A stretch of DNA of 64,000 nt, from the NCBI RefSeq assembly GCF_000969885.1, contig NZ_CP009501.1, positions 2,742,908 to 2,806,907 of the forward strand, read 5' to 3'. Source of the stretch: Methanosarcina thermophila TM-1 (GTDB taxonomy: Archaea; Halobacteriota; Methanosarcinia; Methanosarcinales; Methanosarcinaceae). This document shows positions 44,433 to 53,256 of this stretch, in pieces (the first letter of the stretch is position 1; every line of letters begins with the position of its first letter). The translations under genes were made by a program, and so were the position numbers. A model generated the notes under the pieces. That model did not search any database, was not told the origin of the DNA, and saw nothing but the letters and a program-made list of their open reading frames with translations.

Positions 44433-44975
44433 TTCTACCCTCTTATAAAAGATTTTCATCTCAGATAAAGTTTGCTTAGAACAGGCTAGCTTAGAACCTT
44501 TTCCCTCGCATTAACTTATTATTACTTTATTTGTTGTTTTTATACTTCTTTTATATTTGTTGCTTTTTATACTTCTTTTATAGCAGTTCTTTTCTGTAGA
44601 TTTATTCCTGACTTGATTTATTCCTGACTTACTTTCAACAATTTATATCCAATTATGTCTGGAATTTTATTTAGTTTATTGATTTTTGGGGTATATTCAT
44701 AGTTCCAGAGCTATACTTCGAGAGCTGAATATTCGCTTCATGGCAGATAATGCCTTTGAGAATCAATCATAAATATGATTATGTCTTATCATAAATTGAT
44801 ATAAAAAGAAGTCTGCTTATATTTCTCTTACCCGATGTACGTTTGTGACATAATTGCCATTGCCTCAACAATAAAAAAACAAAAAGCCCTGCTTGCTATA
44901 GTTAAATCGGTTTTTTTGACTGAAACTGATAAAACTGGCAGAAGTTATAAGTAATAAAACAAAAAGGTGACTTAA
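44433..44975. other. Intergenic with two tandem duplications
   Basis: About 540 bp between divergent genes. It contains a 24/25-bp imperfect tandem pair (TTTGTTG...ACTTCTTTTA, 44530-44553 and 44556-44580) and a perfect 16-bp tandem pair GATTTATTCCTGACTT (44599-44630). TATA-like sequences occur near 44770-44820. No gene seen. Confidence 0.6.
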
Positions 44976-45284
44976 ATGCATAAAACATTGAATCTGGAAG
45001 AATTAATTGCTTCAAAGCAGCTTGAAAAAGAAAAAGCCGAAAAAAGCGATGATTTACCAACTGAAGAATTATACGACCTTATAATCCCTCCAGGCACGGT
45101 TGTATCTATTATTTATGATATTGTTGAAGAATTCGGTCTCGAACCTTTAACCAGGAAAGTTTTTGTCGACATAGCAAACAGCGAAGAAAGGGAACTCCTG
45201 GTTTTGCGCGGTCCACTGGAGAAGGTTCAGGCAGCCGAAAAGTTCCTCTACGAAGAAATGAAAGCCTGGGTAGAAAGTCAATAA
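44976..45284 (+). CDS. Small conserved-looking protein, unknown function
   Basis: A 102-residue acidic protein. The first ~30 residues are a charged helix (LEELIASKQLEKEKAEKS), followed by a beta-alpha-beta-beta-alpha like domain: GTVVSIIYDIVEEFG, RKVFVDIANSEERELLVLRG, KVQAAEKFLYEEMKAWV. That order resembles small ferredoxin-like or KH-like folds, without a match I can name. AAGGTGACT precedes the ATG at 44976. No operon partner. Confidence 0.65.
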   Translation: MHKTLNLEELIASKQLEKEKAEKSDDLPTEELYDLIIPPGTVVSIIYDIVEEFGLEPLTRKVFVDIANSEERELLVLRGPLEKVQAAEKFLYEEMKAWVESQ

Positions 45285-45430
45285 TCTCGCTAATCTTTCA
45301 GGTAATCCAGTTGAATTTTGCTTACCTCTTTAAATTTCTTCAGGCCCGTGGCCTGGGGAAAATAAATCTCGAATCGCAATACGGATAGGAATGCCTTATT
45401 GCTTTTTGATAAATTTTTTAAGAAAAAGTT

Positions 45431-46411
45431 TTATTCAGAACCAATACCTGTAATACTTTCTTTTGAGAAATCAAATACTGTTACTCTACCGCTTTTATCA
45501 TATATATCGAGTTTCGAGCCTGCCTCAATTTTTCCGATAACGGCAGCAGTAAGCCCAGCTTCTTCAAAAACCTTTATGCATTCCTCTGCTTTTTCTGCTT
45601 TTGCAGTAAATACATAACCTGTTCCGGGATGCATTTTAAGCCATTGCTCAAAATCCACGTTATCGGGCTTTGGGATGGCTTCGAGGTCTACGGTTGCGCC
45701 AACTTTGCTCGTTTCACAGAGCATCCCAAGCGTACCTATAGTTCCGGGATTGCTTATGTCTTTGCCTGCAGTGACAAGTTTTCGCGCTGCAATTTTCTGG
45801 GTGACGAGATAAGTTTCCCTTATTTTCATTGGCGTTTTAAAAGAGGTCGTATCCCAGCTGTAAGGGGAATTTGGTCCAATTCTTCCGTCCATATCGTAAG
45901 CCGCTATAACAAGCTCTCCGGGACGGGCGGTGTCGCTCCGAATCACACAATCTCTTTTGACTATGCCGATAATAGCAACTGAAATGGAATTATACTCCGT
46001 ATCAGGATGGACATGGCCGCCTACAACCGGAACCCCGAACTTCCTTACTCCTTCAGCCAGCCCTTCCATAAGTTCTCTGCAAGCAGTATCGGAACTTGAG
46101 GATGCTACGTCCACCATAGCAAGGGGCTTTCCACCCATTGCTGCAATATCGTTTACATTCACAACTACAGCTCCGTAGCCTGCCCACCAGGGACTGGCGT
46201 CCAGTATCCTTCCCCATATCCCATCTGCCGCAAAGAGGATAACATCGTCTCCTCCTATATCGATAACTGCTGCATCGTCTCCAAAATCAACAATTGCGTT
46301 CTTATATTCCGGGCGGACGGCCTCGAAAATTGAAACAATGTCCTCAATCTGTTTTTTTCGAGTAACCCCTTCAAAGGTTTTTATCCTTTCTGCGAGCTCT
46401 TCTAGGTTCAA
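45431..46411 (-). CDS. Methanogenesis marker protein 2 (AIR synthase-related)
   Basis: A 326-residue protein of the PurM/SelD/HypE-like fold, of the methanogen-specific subgroup called methanogenesis marker 2. ATP-binding features are DFGDDAAVIDIGGDD and FAADGIWGRILDASPWWAGYG, followed by NVNDIAAMGG, the VGGHVHPDTEYNS loop and SNPGTIGTLGML. It is present in nearly all methanogens and presumed to act in coenzyme or cofactor assembly for methanogenesis, perhaps by activating a carboxylate or amide with ATP. Standalone minus-strand gene with its end close to the spacer repeats. Function still unproven. Confidence 0.9.
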   Translation of the reverse strand: MNLEELAERIKTFEGVTRKKQIEDIVSIFEAVRPEYKNAIVDFGDDAAVIDIGGDDVILFAADGIWGRILDASPWWAGYGAVVVNVNDIAAMGGKPLAMVDVASSSSDTACRELMEGLAEGVRKFGVPVVGGHVHPDTEYNSISVAIIGIVKRDCVIRSDTARPGELVIAAYDMDGRIGPNSPYSWDTTSFKTPMKIRETYLVTQKIAARKLVTAGKDISNPGTIGTLGMLCETSKVGATVDLEAIPKPDNVDFEQWLKMHPGTGYVFTAKAEKAEECIKVFEEAGLTAAVIGKIEAGSKLDIYDKSGRVTVFDFSKESITGIGSE

Positions 46412-46852
46412 TGTCAGGCTTCCTTTTGTTTTTTAAATTGATACGGGTACATAGTAATACAGATGCAGGTAATCAGCATACAGGTAAAAACAATAATCAG
46501 TACTGGTACGAATAACCATTAGCAAATACTTATGGCTAATCAGTACTACCGGTATAATCTATTAGTAGCACAAACTCAGGTAAATAAGTGATTCATGTGT
46601 GAATATACGGGTACAAATAATAATGTTACTAAGCTATCAAGAGCTTCTATAGCTTACAAACCTTTCCCTGTGAAAGATACTCTGAGATGTTTCGGTGAGT
46701 ACCTATTCAGCTTATCCTTTATCTCTTTTTTTCTTTGTTTCAAAGGAGAAAAGCGATAGCTTTTTATTAAGTTCGTGTATCCTATTAGGCAACCTAATTT
46801 ATATTTTCAAATATATAAAGATCTCTTACTAAAAAGATCAGGAGTGAAAAAC
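46412..46852. other. Divergent intergenic region
   Basis: 441 bp between marker 2 and the ferredoxin gene. Loosely repeated words built on 'CAGGTAA' and 'ATCAGTACTGGTA' occur at about 46460-46560. The ferredoxin promoter elements are listed separately. No gene seen. Confidence 0.5.
46784..46818 (+). promoter_or_regulatory. Inverted repeat and TATA box before the ferredoxin gene
   Basis: ATTAGG-CAA-CCTAAT (46784-46798) is a perfect 6-bp inverted repeat directly before TTTATATTTTCAAATATATAAAG, whose ATATATAAAG lies about 40 bp before the start codon. The repeat overlaps the place where transcription factor B or an activator would sit. The TTAGG/CCTAA halves resemble half-sites of DtxR-type metal regulators, which is an inference. 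Confidence 0.5.
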
Positions 46853-47029
46853 ATGGTAGCAAAAGTTAATGTCGACCTCTGTACTGGCTGTGGAAGCTGT
46901 GTAGACGAATGCCCTGCCGCTGCAATTTCCCTCAACGATGATGGTATTGCAACAGTAGATGAAAGTGAATGCCTTGATTGCGGCTCATGCGAGGACGCCT
47001 GCCCCAACAATGCAATCACAATTGAGTAA
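46853..47029 (+). CDS. 2[4Fe-4S] ferredoxin
   Basis: A 58-residue clostridial-type ferredoxin with two cluster motifs, [12 protein letters not shown] and [12 protein letters not shown], in pseudo-twofold repeats. Very acidic, as expected for a low-potential soluble electron carrier. I start at ATG 46853 because GGAGTG precedes it; longer frames upstream cross the promoter. It could exchange electrons with Ech or other ferredoxin-dependent enzymes. It is an independent unit followed by a GC-rich hairpin at 47077-47096. Confidence 0.95.
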
Positions 47030-47076
47030 CGTTTTTTAAGTACGATTTAAGCGCGTCTTTAAAAAAGATCTGAGAA

Positions 47077-47096
47077 GCGGAGTGTTCCTGCTCCGC
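47077..47096. terminator. GC-rich hairpin between convergent ferredoxin and nifB genes
   Basis: Stem GCGGAG/CTCCGC with an 8-nt loop, with complementary GAGA...TCTC outside it. Placed between two convergent genes, so it could end either transcript. Confidence 0.45.
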
Positions 47097-47202
47097 CTCG
47101 AAGGTTTCTCATCCAGAATTCTGGTTTGAGACTCTTTTCCAATTCCAGTGCTAAAATGCCTGACGGTAATTGTGTGATATTGCAGTTATCGGGCTCCTAC
47201 CC

Positions 47203-48174
47203 TTAAGCTTTCTGTTTTCCGTCTTCCTTAAGGATTTTTCTTGCCCTTTCGGCATCTTCTTTTGTCTGGATTTTTATAAGCTTTCTGCGTTCTTCGCTCA
47301 TCTGTGACATGTCCTGAGAAAGAAGTCCGTAAGCGTCAGCTCTACACTGCCTGCAGTGACGCATTTGCAGGACGTAAGGTTCACATGCCTGCTGAGCAGC
47401 TTTTCGCTCTTCTGGAGTAGGAGGCTCAATATTTGCAAAGGCTCCCTGGCTGATAAGGGGCATGATGTTCATTATATAAACCCCGAGTTCGTTGAGTTTT
47501 CTGGCAATCTCAACCACGTGTTTGTCATTAATTCCCGGAATGAGTACAGTGTTAACCTTGACAACTATGCCTGCATCAACAGCCGCTTTGACGCCTTCAA
47601 GCTGGTTTTTTACCTGAATTTTTGCGCCTTCAATTCCCTTATAAATCTTTCCATGATAGACTATATGATCCACGATTTTTGCCTGGATCTCGGGATCGAT
47701 TGCATTTATCGTTACCGTTAATGTAGAAACTCCCACGCGCAGAATATCTTCCAGCTTTTCGGGAAGAAGTAGTCCGTTTGTACTCATACAGAGCGTGAGA
47801 TCAGGAAATTCCTTTTTTATCAATTCAAAGGTTTCAAAGGTCTCTTTATTAGCAAGAGGATCGCCAGGGCCTGCAATCCCGACAACCTTGATGAATGGAT
47901 AATCTTTAATGACCTGCCTCGTCTTCTCAAGGGCTTCCTGTGGAGTAAGAACTTTGCTAGTAACTCCCGGGCGACTCTCGTTTACACAATCAAAATCCCT
48001 GACGCAGAAGTTACACTGTATATTGCATGATGGAGCCACAGCCAGATGAATCCTCCCGTACTTGTGCTGGGCTTTTCTGTCGTAGCAGGGATGTTCGGCA
48101 ATCTTTCTCAGGAGCTCCTCTTCAAATTTAGGGCTGTCAATATCACAACATATAAGATTATTTTCTTCAGGCAA
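47203..48174 (-). CDS. nifB: NifB, nitrogenase cofactor precursor synthesis (radical SAM)
   Basis: A 323-residue radical SAM enzyme that fuses iron-sulfur clusters and inserts a carbide to make NifB-co for nitrogenase. Signature segments are HPCYDRKAQHKYGRIHLAVAP, the SAM cluster motif CNIQCNFC, ESRPGVTS, GIAGPGDPLAN and the C-terminal RHCRQCRADAYG with cluster-binding Cys. It is the short archaeal form with no NifX-like tail. No nif structural genes are close, as is normal in Methanosarcina. A 28-bp direct repeat lies in its leader. Queuosine-type genes follow upstream but are separate. Confidence 0.93.
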   Translation of the reverse strand: MPEENNLICCDIDSPKFEEELLRKIAEHPCYDRKAQHKYGRIHLAVAPSCNIQCNFCVRDFDCVNESRPGVTSKVLTPQEALEKTRQVIKDYPFIKVVGIAGPGDPLANKETFETFELIKKEFPDLTLCMSTNGLLLPEKLEDILRVGVSTLTVTINAIDPEIQAKIVDHIVYHGKIYKGIEGAKIQVKNQLEGVKAAVDAGIVVKVNTVLIPGINDKHVVEIARKLNELGVYIMNIMPLISQGAFANIEPPTPEERKAAQQACEPYVLQMRHCRQCRADAYGLLSQDMSQMSEERRKLIKIQTKEDAERARKILKEDGKQKA

Positions 48175-48196
48175 ATGCGTTTTCCTCCATTCGGAA

Positions 48197-48259
48197 TTTA
48201 AAAGTACAGCAGAACCTCAGTACAGGGGATCTTTAAAAGTACAGCAGAACCTCAGTACA
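48197..48259. repeat. 28-bp perfect direct repeat upstream of nifB
   Basis: Identical copies at 48197-48224 and 48232-48259, period 35 bp. They lie 22-85 bp before the nifB start codon, that is in its leader or promoter. Each contains the small inverted half-sites AGTACAGC and CTCAGTACA. Confidence 0.9.
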
Positions 48260-48459
48260 AGGAGGATCTCAGGATATCTAACCAAATTTATGATGCGCCC
48301 CTTGATATACATTTTGGAATTTCTCAGGAATCCGGGAGAATCTGGAAGTACTCTCCTGAGCTCCTGGCCATTTGAGCTTATAGAGTTTATATTATATATT
48401 AATATCAATCAAATTATATAATATTCACTTAATATCAAAGTAAGTACCAGGTTTGCTCA

Positions 48460-48810
48460 TTATGAAAAATTGTCCATTTCACACCATTTTCCTTCTCCTT
48501 CCCAGATTCTGACCAGGAGGGGGAATCCAAACTTTTCCGAGAGGCGGGAGTGAATATGCAGGCAAAGGTGTTCTGAACTGGGAAATTCAAGGATATCATT
48601 TAACAGCATATGATCATATTCTTGCAGGGTTTCCTTTATTCCCTTCTTCAGGTCATAAAAGTCTATTACCATCCCATTTTCTCTTACCTCTCCTTCTATT
48701 ATGACCTCGATTTTATATGTATGCCCATGTACTCTTCCGCATTTTCCATGCCCTGGAAGGTAATGGGCACTATCGATATAATCAATAACTCCCAGTCTCA
48801 TTTTTGCCAT
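48460..48810 (-). CDS. queD: 6-carboxytetrahydropterin synthase (QueD-like)
   Basis: A 116-residue enzyme of the pterin synthase fold that converts dihydroneopterin triphosphate to 6-carboxytetrahydropterin in preQ0 synthesis for archaeosine. The zinc His residues sit in SAHYLPGHGKCGRVHGHTY; the catalytic Cys is in GKCGRVHGH; the late ligand-binding Glu is in IWEGEG. Short but complete. It follows queE by 81 bp and ends the unit. The start ATG at 48810 is not preceded by an obvious ribosome binding site. Confidence 0.9.
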   Translation of the reverse strand: MAKMRLGVIDYIDSAHYLPGHGKCGRVHGHTYKIEVIIEGEVRENGMVIDFYDLKKGIKETLQEYDHMLLNDILEFPSSEHLCLHIHSRLSEKFGFPLLVRIWEGEGKWCEMDNFS

Positions 48811-48891
48811 TTATAATACGCCCCGTTTTAGTTAAGCATTTTACCATTCATTTTTCTAATTTTGATGCTCTTTTACTCTTCTCATTTAAAG

Positions 48892-49659
48892 TTATAAGCA
48901 ACCCCACATCCTGTGTGTCTGTGGAATAACTCGTGTGTCTATAATTTCAAGCAGGCTCTTCTGCAACTCCATAATACTTTTTACGGATGCTTGTATAGAA
49001 CCAGGCTTCATCAGGTCACGACCAATCGGAGTTTCAGGCTGGAGGATTACACAGGACACATAAGGAGCTATGGCTTCTACAGCCCGCTTTATGGCTTCCA
49101 GCTCCGTATCTCTGTTCACTACGATCTTGCAGAAACAATCCCTTGAATGGGTTTTTCTTAAAAGCCTGAAGCATTCTACTGTATTTTCCATGTGTTCTTT
49201 CCGGGCTTCACGTCCAATACCCCTGAGCGATTCAGGAAGTTTGAAATCTCCTGAAACATAAGCAACCTTTTCGCTCAGCTTCTTTGCCTGTTCAGGCAGG
49301 GTCATATTGGACTCAAGATAAAGCGGCGAGGCTATATTCAGCTTTTTTATAAAATCTGCGTACAGTAGAGGTTCTCCTCCGGTCAGGGAGACTGAATGGA
49401 GATGTTTAAAAGGCTGCAGCATAGCTTCCAGATGGGTAACACTTATAGGGTTCTTGATTTTTTCAAAGTAGCCGCTCCCTTCCACCTTCTCATAATTGCA
49501 GGTTCCAGGATTTGCAAAGTCCGTATCACAGTAGTTGCAATTGAGGTTGCAACCCGAAAAGCGGACAAAAGCCTGCCTTACGCCAAGATATGGACCCTCT
49601 CCCTGGACAGAGCAGAAAATTTCTCTTATAGGGGCAGAGATAATCTCTGAAGCTGACAT
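48892..49659 (-). CDS. queE: 7-carboxy-7-deazaguanine synthase (QueE)
   Basis: A 255-residue radical SAM enzyme that contracts 6-carboxytetrahydropterin into 7-carboxy-7-deazaguanine. Key features are [17 protein letters not shown], the cluster motif [12 protein letters not shown], and SLTGGEPLL. Its ATG overlaps the TAA stop of the upstream DUF366 gene (TAATG). Together with queD and queC it makes preQ0 for archaeosine at position 15 of tRNA. Confidence 0.95.
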   Translation of the reverse strand: MSASEIISAPIREIFCSVQGEGPYLGVRQAFVRFSGCNLNCNYCDTDFANPGTCNYEKVEGSGYFEKIKNPISVTHLEAMLQPFKHLHSVSLTGGEPLLYADFIKKLNIASPLYLESNMTLPEQAKKLSEKVAYVSGDFKLPESLRGIGREARKEHMENTVECFRLLRKTHSRDCFCKIVVNRDTELEAIKRAVEAIAPYVSCVILQPETPIGRDLMKPGSIQASVKSIMELQKSLLEIIDTRVIPQTHRMWGCL

Positions 49660-50219
49660 TATACCACCCCCAGGGGTCTTGACTTTCTCAGGTCCTTTTC
49701 TATATCTTCAAACTCGCGGACGTAAGCCTCCCCTACTGCTTGCATGAAGCTTGCAATCTGTCTATCATCTATTATCCCGGCTTCTTTCAGATTCCCGTAT
49801 ACATCATGAGAAACGTTAATCCCAAAATGGATTTTCTGAGAAACTGCAGAGGTGCTGGCAATCGAGACTGTTAGCTTTTTCCCTTTCAGGAAAAGGTCAT
49901 CTCCTTCCCTCGTTGTCTGCACACCAATATCCGCAAGGTATTCTCTCACAAGGGCTGTAAAGAGCCGCTGCCGGGTATAGACCAGTTTCAGGTCAGTAGA
50001 ATCAAAATGTTCTATAATGAAACTTATCATATCTTCGGACAAGATTGATTCATTTGCTCGGCGGTCCTCAAGGTCAATCATATGCTCGATTTTCACGTCG
50101 CAGGCTCCCCTAAAAACTACAACTGAGTCTTCCTGAACTCCAAAATTGTTGTAAGCCCAGAGAGAGGAAATCTGGCTTCCGTCATAATCGAGTTTCTCAG
50201 GTAAGATAATGCACTTCAT
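49659..50219 (-). CDS. DUF366 family protein
   Basis: A 186-residue protein of DUF366, a family found beside preQ0 genes in archaea. Recognisable parts are [10 protein letters not shown] near the start, [35 protein letters not shown], and HFGINVS. I start at ATG 50219; a longer version starts 16 codons earlier. It sits between queC and queE and overlaps queE by one base, so it is probably linked to the same pathway. Its biochemical role is unknown. Confidence 0.8.
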   Translation of the reverse strand: MKCIILPEKLDYDGSQISSLWAYNNFGVQEDSVVVFRGACDVKIEHMIDLEDRRANESILSEDMISFIIEHFDSTDLKLVYTRQRLFTALVREYLADIGVQTTREGDDLFLKGKKLTVSIASTSAVSQKIHFGINVSHDVYGNLKEAGIIDDRQIASFMQAVGEAYVREFEDIEKDLRKSRPLGVV

Positions 50220-50345
50220 AGAATTCTCTCTGTAAGTTTCTCTGATGGTATCCTGGAAGCTTTTCACAGGTTTTCTTAATCTTCTGCAGGTCTTCCTGTA
50301 ACTCTTTCTTAATCCACTTCTATGGCATCGACTGGCTCTTCTCGC

Positions 50346-51041
50346 TCAGATTCCAAGCCTTTTGAGAAGAGGATCTTTTACGCCTGCATTTTCAAATGCA
50401 CGTGCTCGGCGCACGCAGCTCTCACATTTTTCGCAGGGTTTTTCTCCTTCATGATAGCAGCTCCAACTGTATTCAAGAGGAGCTTTTGCCTCAAGAGCTC
50501 TTCTGACAATTTCGGTTTTTCCAAGTTCAACCAGAGGAGCCAGGATTTTTACGCCATTCTGGGTAGAATATGAAAAAGCCTTTTCCATTGCCTGCACATA
50601 TGCAAGAGAATTGTCAGGGAAGGTTCTGGCTTCTTCACCGTTAAAGCCAACTATAATGTAATCACATTTCCTGCTCTCAGCAAAACTAGCTGTGATATTG
50701 AGCATTACCCCGTTTCTGTTTGGAACCCAGACTGCCTTTGCAGAAGCATCTGTAATTTCTGCAGGTGCTCCTTCGTCAATATCCTCGAGTGATATGGATG
50801 GAACTTCAAGATCCCTGTTAACAAGGGATGTAGATGTTATTTCCGAAAGCCAGTCTAACTTTATAACCCTGTGCTCAATCCCGTAATATTCGCATACCTT
50901 GCGCGAGTACGCAATTTCCTTTTCTCTGGCTCTCTGCCCGTAATCAAAGGTAATAGCCATCTCAATGTCATGATCTTTCGCAGCTATTGCAAGCGCAGCG
51001 ACCGAGTCAAGCCCACCGCTCAGGAGAGTTATAGCCTTCAT
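50346..51041 (-). CDS. queC: 7-cyano-7-deazaguanine synthase (QueC)
   Basis: A 231-residue ATP-dependent enzyme that converts 7-carboxy-7-deazaguanine to preQ0. The PP-loop is [12 protein letters not shown] at the N-terminus; the zinc site near the C-terminus is [15 protein letters not shown]. Length is normal. It is the first gene of the preQ0 unit; a 126-bp gap separates it from the DUF366 gene. Confidence 0.95.
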   Translation of the reverse strand: MKAITLLSGGLDSVAALAIAAKDHDIEMAITFDYGQRAREKEIAYSRKVCEYYGIEHRVIKLDWLSEITSTSLVNRDLEVPSISLEDIDEGAPAEITDASAKAVWVPNRNGVMLNITASFAESRKCDYIIVGFNGEEARTFPDNSLAYVQAMEKAFSYSTQNGVKILAPLVELGKTEIVRRALEAKAPLEYSWSCYHEGEKPCEKCESCVRRARAFENAGVKDPLLKRLGI

Positions 51042-51495
51042 TTTTACTCACTACTTAAACTTACCATCCTGATTCATTAATTAAACCGATTGGTTAAATT
51101 CTACATGGAATTCTACACGAAATTATACTGTTTATCTAGATTTAACAGAAGCTCTCCTGAGTTACTCTTTCAGGATTTCCCAGAATATGTTCTATTAAGA
51201 GTCTCTGGATATTCTCCCGGGATTATTCCAATAATACCAGCAACTCGTATTTAAAAGTAATTATTTCCGTGATGAGGATTTCTTCCAGTGTAACAATGAA
51301 AATATATCTCCGGTTTAAGTATGAAACCTGGATCTAAAACCTGATTATAAAAGCAATTTTTAAAATTTTACTAGTAAGTTTCACTTATAATCTCAATTCT
51401 TAAAGAAGACTCCAAAAAATCTGTTTTAGCAAATTCTTTTTAGTAGACCCAGCCATATATTAGATAGGGATATTTAATAGAAGAGGTGGGACCAT
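51042..51495. other. Divergent intergenic region, no gene seen
   Basis: 454 bp between queC and the phosphodiesterase gene, with AT-rich promoter-like stretches (for example TTTTAAAATTTTAC near 51358). No reading frame or RNA gene. Confidence 0.5.
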
Positions 51496-51996
51496 TTGAT
51501 AGGGATTCTTTCAGACTCGCATGATAACATGAATGCCCTCCGGAAAGCGGTGGAATTTTTTAATGAGAGGGGAGTAAAAGCGGTGCTGCATGCAGGTGAT
51601 ATTATTTCTCCTTTTACTGTAAGAGCCTTTGAGGAACTGAAGCCAAAACTCTATTTTGTGTTTGGAAATAATGATGGCGATAAACTAACACTTACAAAGC
51701 GGTTTGAAGAAATCGGAGCTGTTTCCTGCGGGGATTTCGGAGATCTGACGATTGACGGACTGCATATTGCCCTCCTGCATGGGACAAATGAAGCTATGGT
51801 AAAAGCACTTGCCAGATCAGGGGAATTTGATGTGGTAATCCGGGGCCATACCCATGAGCCGAATGTTAAAATTATCGAAGGGGTTACAGTGATAAATCCG
51901 GGAGAATCCTCGGGCGTGCTTTCTGGAAAATCAACAGTTGCTGTTCTTGAGATTGCAAACCTTAACGTTGAGATAACTCAGCTTGAGTTGGACTGA
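51496..51996 (+). CDS. YfcE/MJ0936-type metallophosphodiesterase
   Basis: A 166-residue calcineurin-like phosphoesterase. Metal ligands appear in order: LSDSHDN (residues 5-11), HAGDI, FGNNDGD, LLHGTNE, and IRGHTHEPN, followed by the INPGES turn. This subfamily hydrolyses phosphodiesters, possibly cyclic nucleotides, with Mn or Ni. The start is TTG at 51496, positioned after GAGGTGGG; no ATG fits. Neighbouring genes are unrelated. A pseudogene follows in the same frame beyond its TGA stop. Confidence 0.9.
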   Translation: MIGILSDSHDNMNALRKAVEFFNERGVKAVLHAGDIISPFTVRAFEELKPKLYFVFGNNDGDKLTLTKRFEEIGAVSCGDFGDLTIDGLHIALLHGTNEAMVKALARSGEFDVVIRGHTHEPNVKIIEGVTVINPGESSGVLSGKSTVAVLEIANLNVEITQLELD

Positions 51997-52050
51997 CTCA
52001 ACTCATTTCCCATTTTTAGAATTTCTAGAATTTCTCTTCTAATATTTTTC

Positions 52051-52281
52051 GGGGCGGCGGCTGCCCACAAAGGGGTTGATGCGGTTGAGAATGCAGCAGT
52101 ATCATATGGCTTCAAGACTTTTGCCCTGAATGGCTGTACGGATCGCTGTGACACTAAAAAGCTTGATGAAGACGGAATGAAAGCTGACGTATATCTAATG
52201 GTTACTGAACTCGGGATTGAAAAAGCAACTCCTTCGATAACTGCAGGGAAAACATTAATTATCTCTGTTTATGAAAACTAA
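52051..52281 (+). pseudogene. Truncated DGC-domain zinc-binding protein
   Basis: 76 codons without a start, reading VDAVENAAVSYGFKTFALNG, then CTDRCDTKKLDEDGMKADVY and VTELGIEKATPSI before a TAA. The 'NGC-x-x-x-C' and 'VTELGIEK' parts are those of DGC-domain putative zinc-binding proteins; the N-terminal half, including the first Cys-rich segment (GCSG), is missing. Codons are still well kept, so truncation may be fairly recent. It ends 41 bp before the methyltransferase gene. Confidence 0.72.
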
Positions 52282-52322
52282 AAGCAGTTCAGTCACTAAC
52301 GATTAAAAAGGATTCTGTCACC

Positions 52323-53024
52323 ATGTCTCCTGAAAAATCTGCAAAGAATTTCACTTCTCATCTCCCTGAGGATTTCGATGCACGAATTTTCAGCATCCTC
52401 CCTTACTACTCATGTTTTCATCAGGAAACCATTAATTTCATCAAATCTTTGCCATCCAGCCCGAGAATATGGCTGGATACAGGATGTGGAACCGGATCTC
52501 TTGTTAATAAAGCAGTCAGGCAATTTCCGGCTACAAAATTCCTTTTGTTTGATCCTTCGGAAGGTATGCTGAGCCAAGCAAGAAAAAAACTGTCATCCTG
52601 CCTTGCTGACAGGTTGGAATTTCTGGAAGCATCGACTACTCAGGAATTTTCTCAGGAATTGGAGGAGCAGCCGGACGTTATAACTGCAATACAGTGCCAT
52701 CACTACCTTTCCCGCGAGGATAGGGCTAAAGCTACAGCTGTATGTTATAATCTTCTGAAAGAAGGCGGGGTTTACATTACCTTTGAGAATATCAGGCCAC
52801 TTACCGAAGAAGGTATTATTCTAGGAAAACGATATTGGCATAATTTCCAGGTTGTTCACGGCAGAACTGAAGAAGAAATAGAGGAAAATCTGAAGCGTTT
52901 TGACACAGAGTATTTTCCCATAACTGTTGAAGAACATCTAAAGCTCCTGAGAGAAACAGGATTCCGCACTGTAGAGTTATTCTGGTACTCTTACATGCAG
53001 GCTGGATTTTACTGCATTAAATGA
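52323..53024 (+). CDS. Class I SAM-dependent methyltransferase
   Basis: A 233-residue methyltransferase of the Rossmann type. Motif I is WLDTGCGTGSLV (about 50-61), motif II FLLFDPSEGML, motif IV DVITAIQCHHYL, then LLKEGGVYITFE. The C-terminal part has the substrate region with HNFQVVHGR. The family methylates small molecules, but the substrate is not predictable. The ATG follows a plain TCACC; upstream a truncated DGC gene ends 41 bp away. Cytoplasmic. Confidence 0.85.
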   Translation: MSPEKSAKNFTSHLPEDFDARIFSILPYYSCFHQETINFIKSLPSSPRIWLDTGCGTGSLVNKAVRQFPATKFLLFDPSEGMLSQARKKLSSCLADRLEFLEASTTQEFSQELEEQPDVITAIQCHHYLSREDRAKATAVCYNLLKEGGVYITFENIRPLTEEGIILGKRYWHNFQVVHGRTEEEIEENLKRFDTEYFPITVEEHLKLLRETGFRTVELFWYSYMQAGFYCIK

Positions 53025-53105
53025 TTCAATTTCCTTTTGTGGAGATTTCATTTTGCAGATCTCATTTACTCATATGCTCTTTAGGGATATGTAAAGCATA
53101 AGATC

Positions 53106-53147
53106 AATCAGAGATTTAGATATTCAAATCAGAGATTTAGATATTCA
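53106..53147. repeat. 21-bp perfect tandem duplication
   Basis: Two adjoining identical 21-bp units (53106-53126 and 53127-53147), built on AATCAGAGATTTAGATATTC, in the spacer between the convergent methyltransferase and helicase genes. Confidence 0.9.
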
Positions 53148-53256
53148 AGATTTTAAGATCTATTTGGAATAAGAGTCTAACTAAAATGATTTATTCTAAA
53201 GTTTAATGGATTTCTCGAAACTTTATAGTCTCGGAAATCCTGAAAAAAGAAATGAA

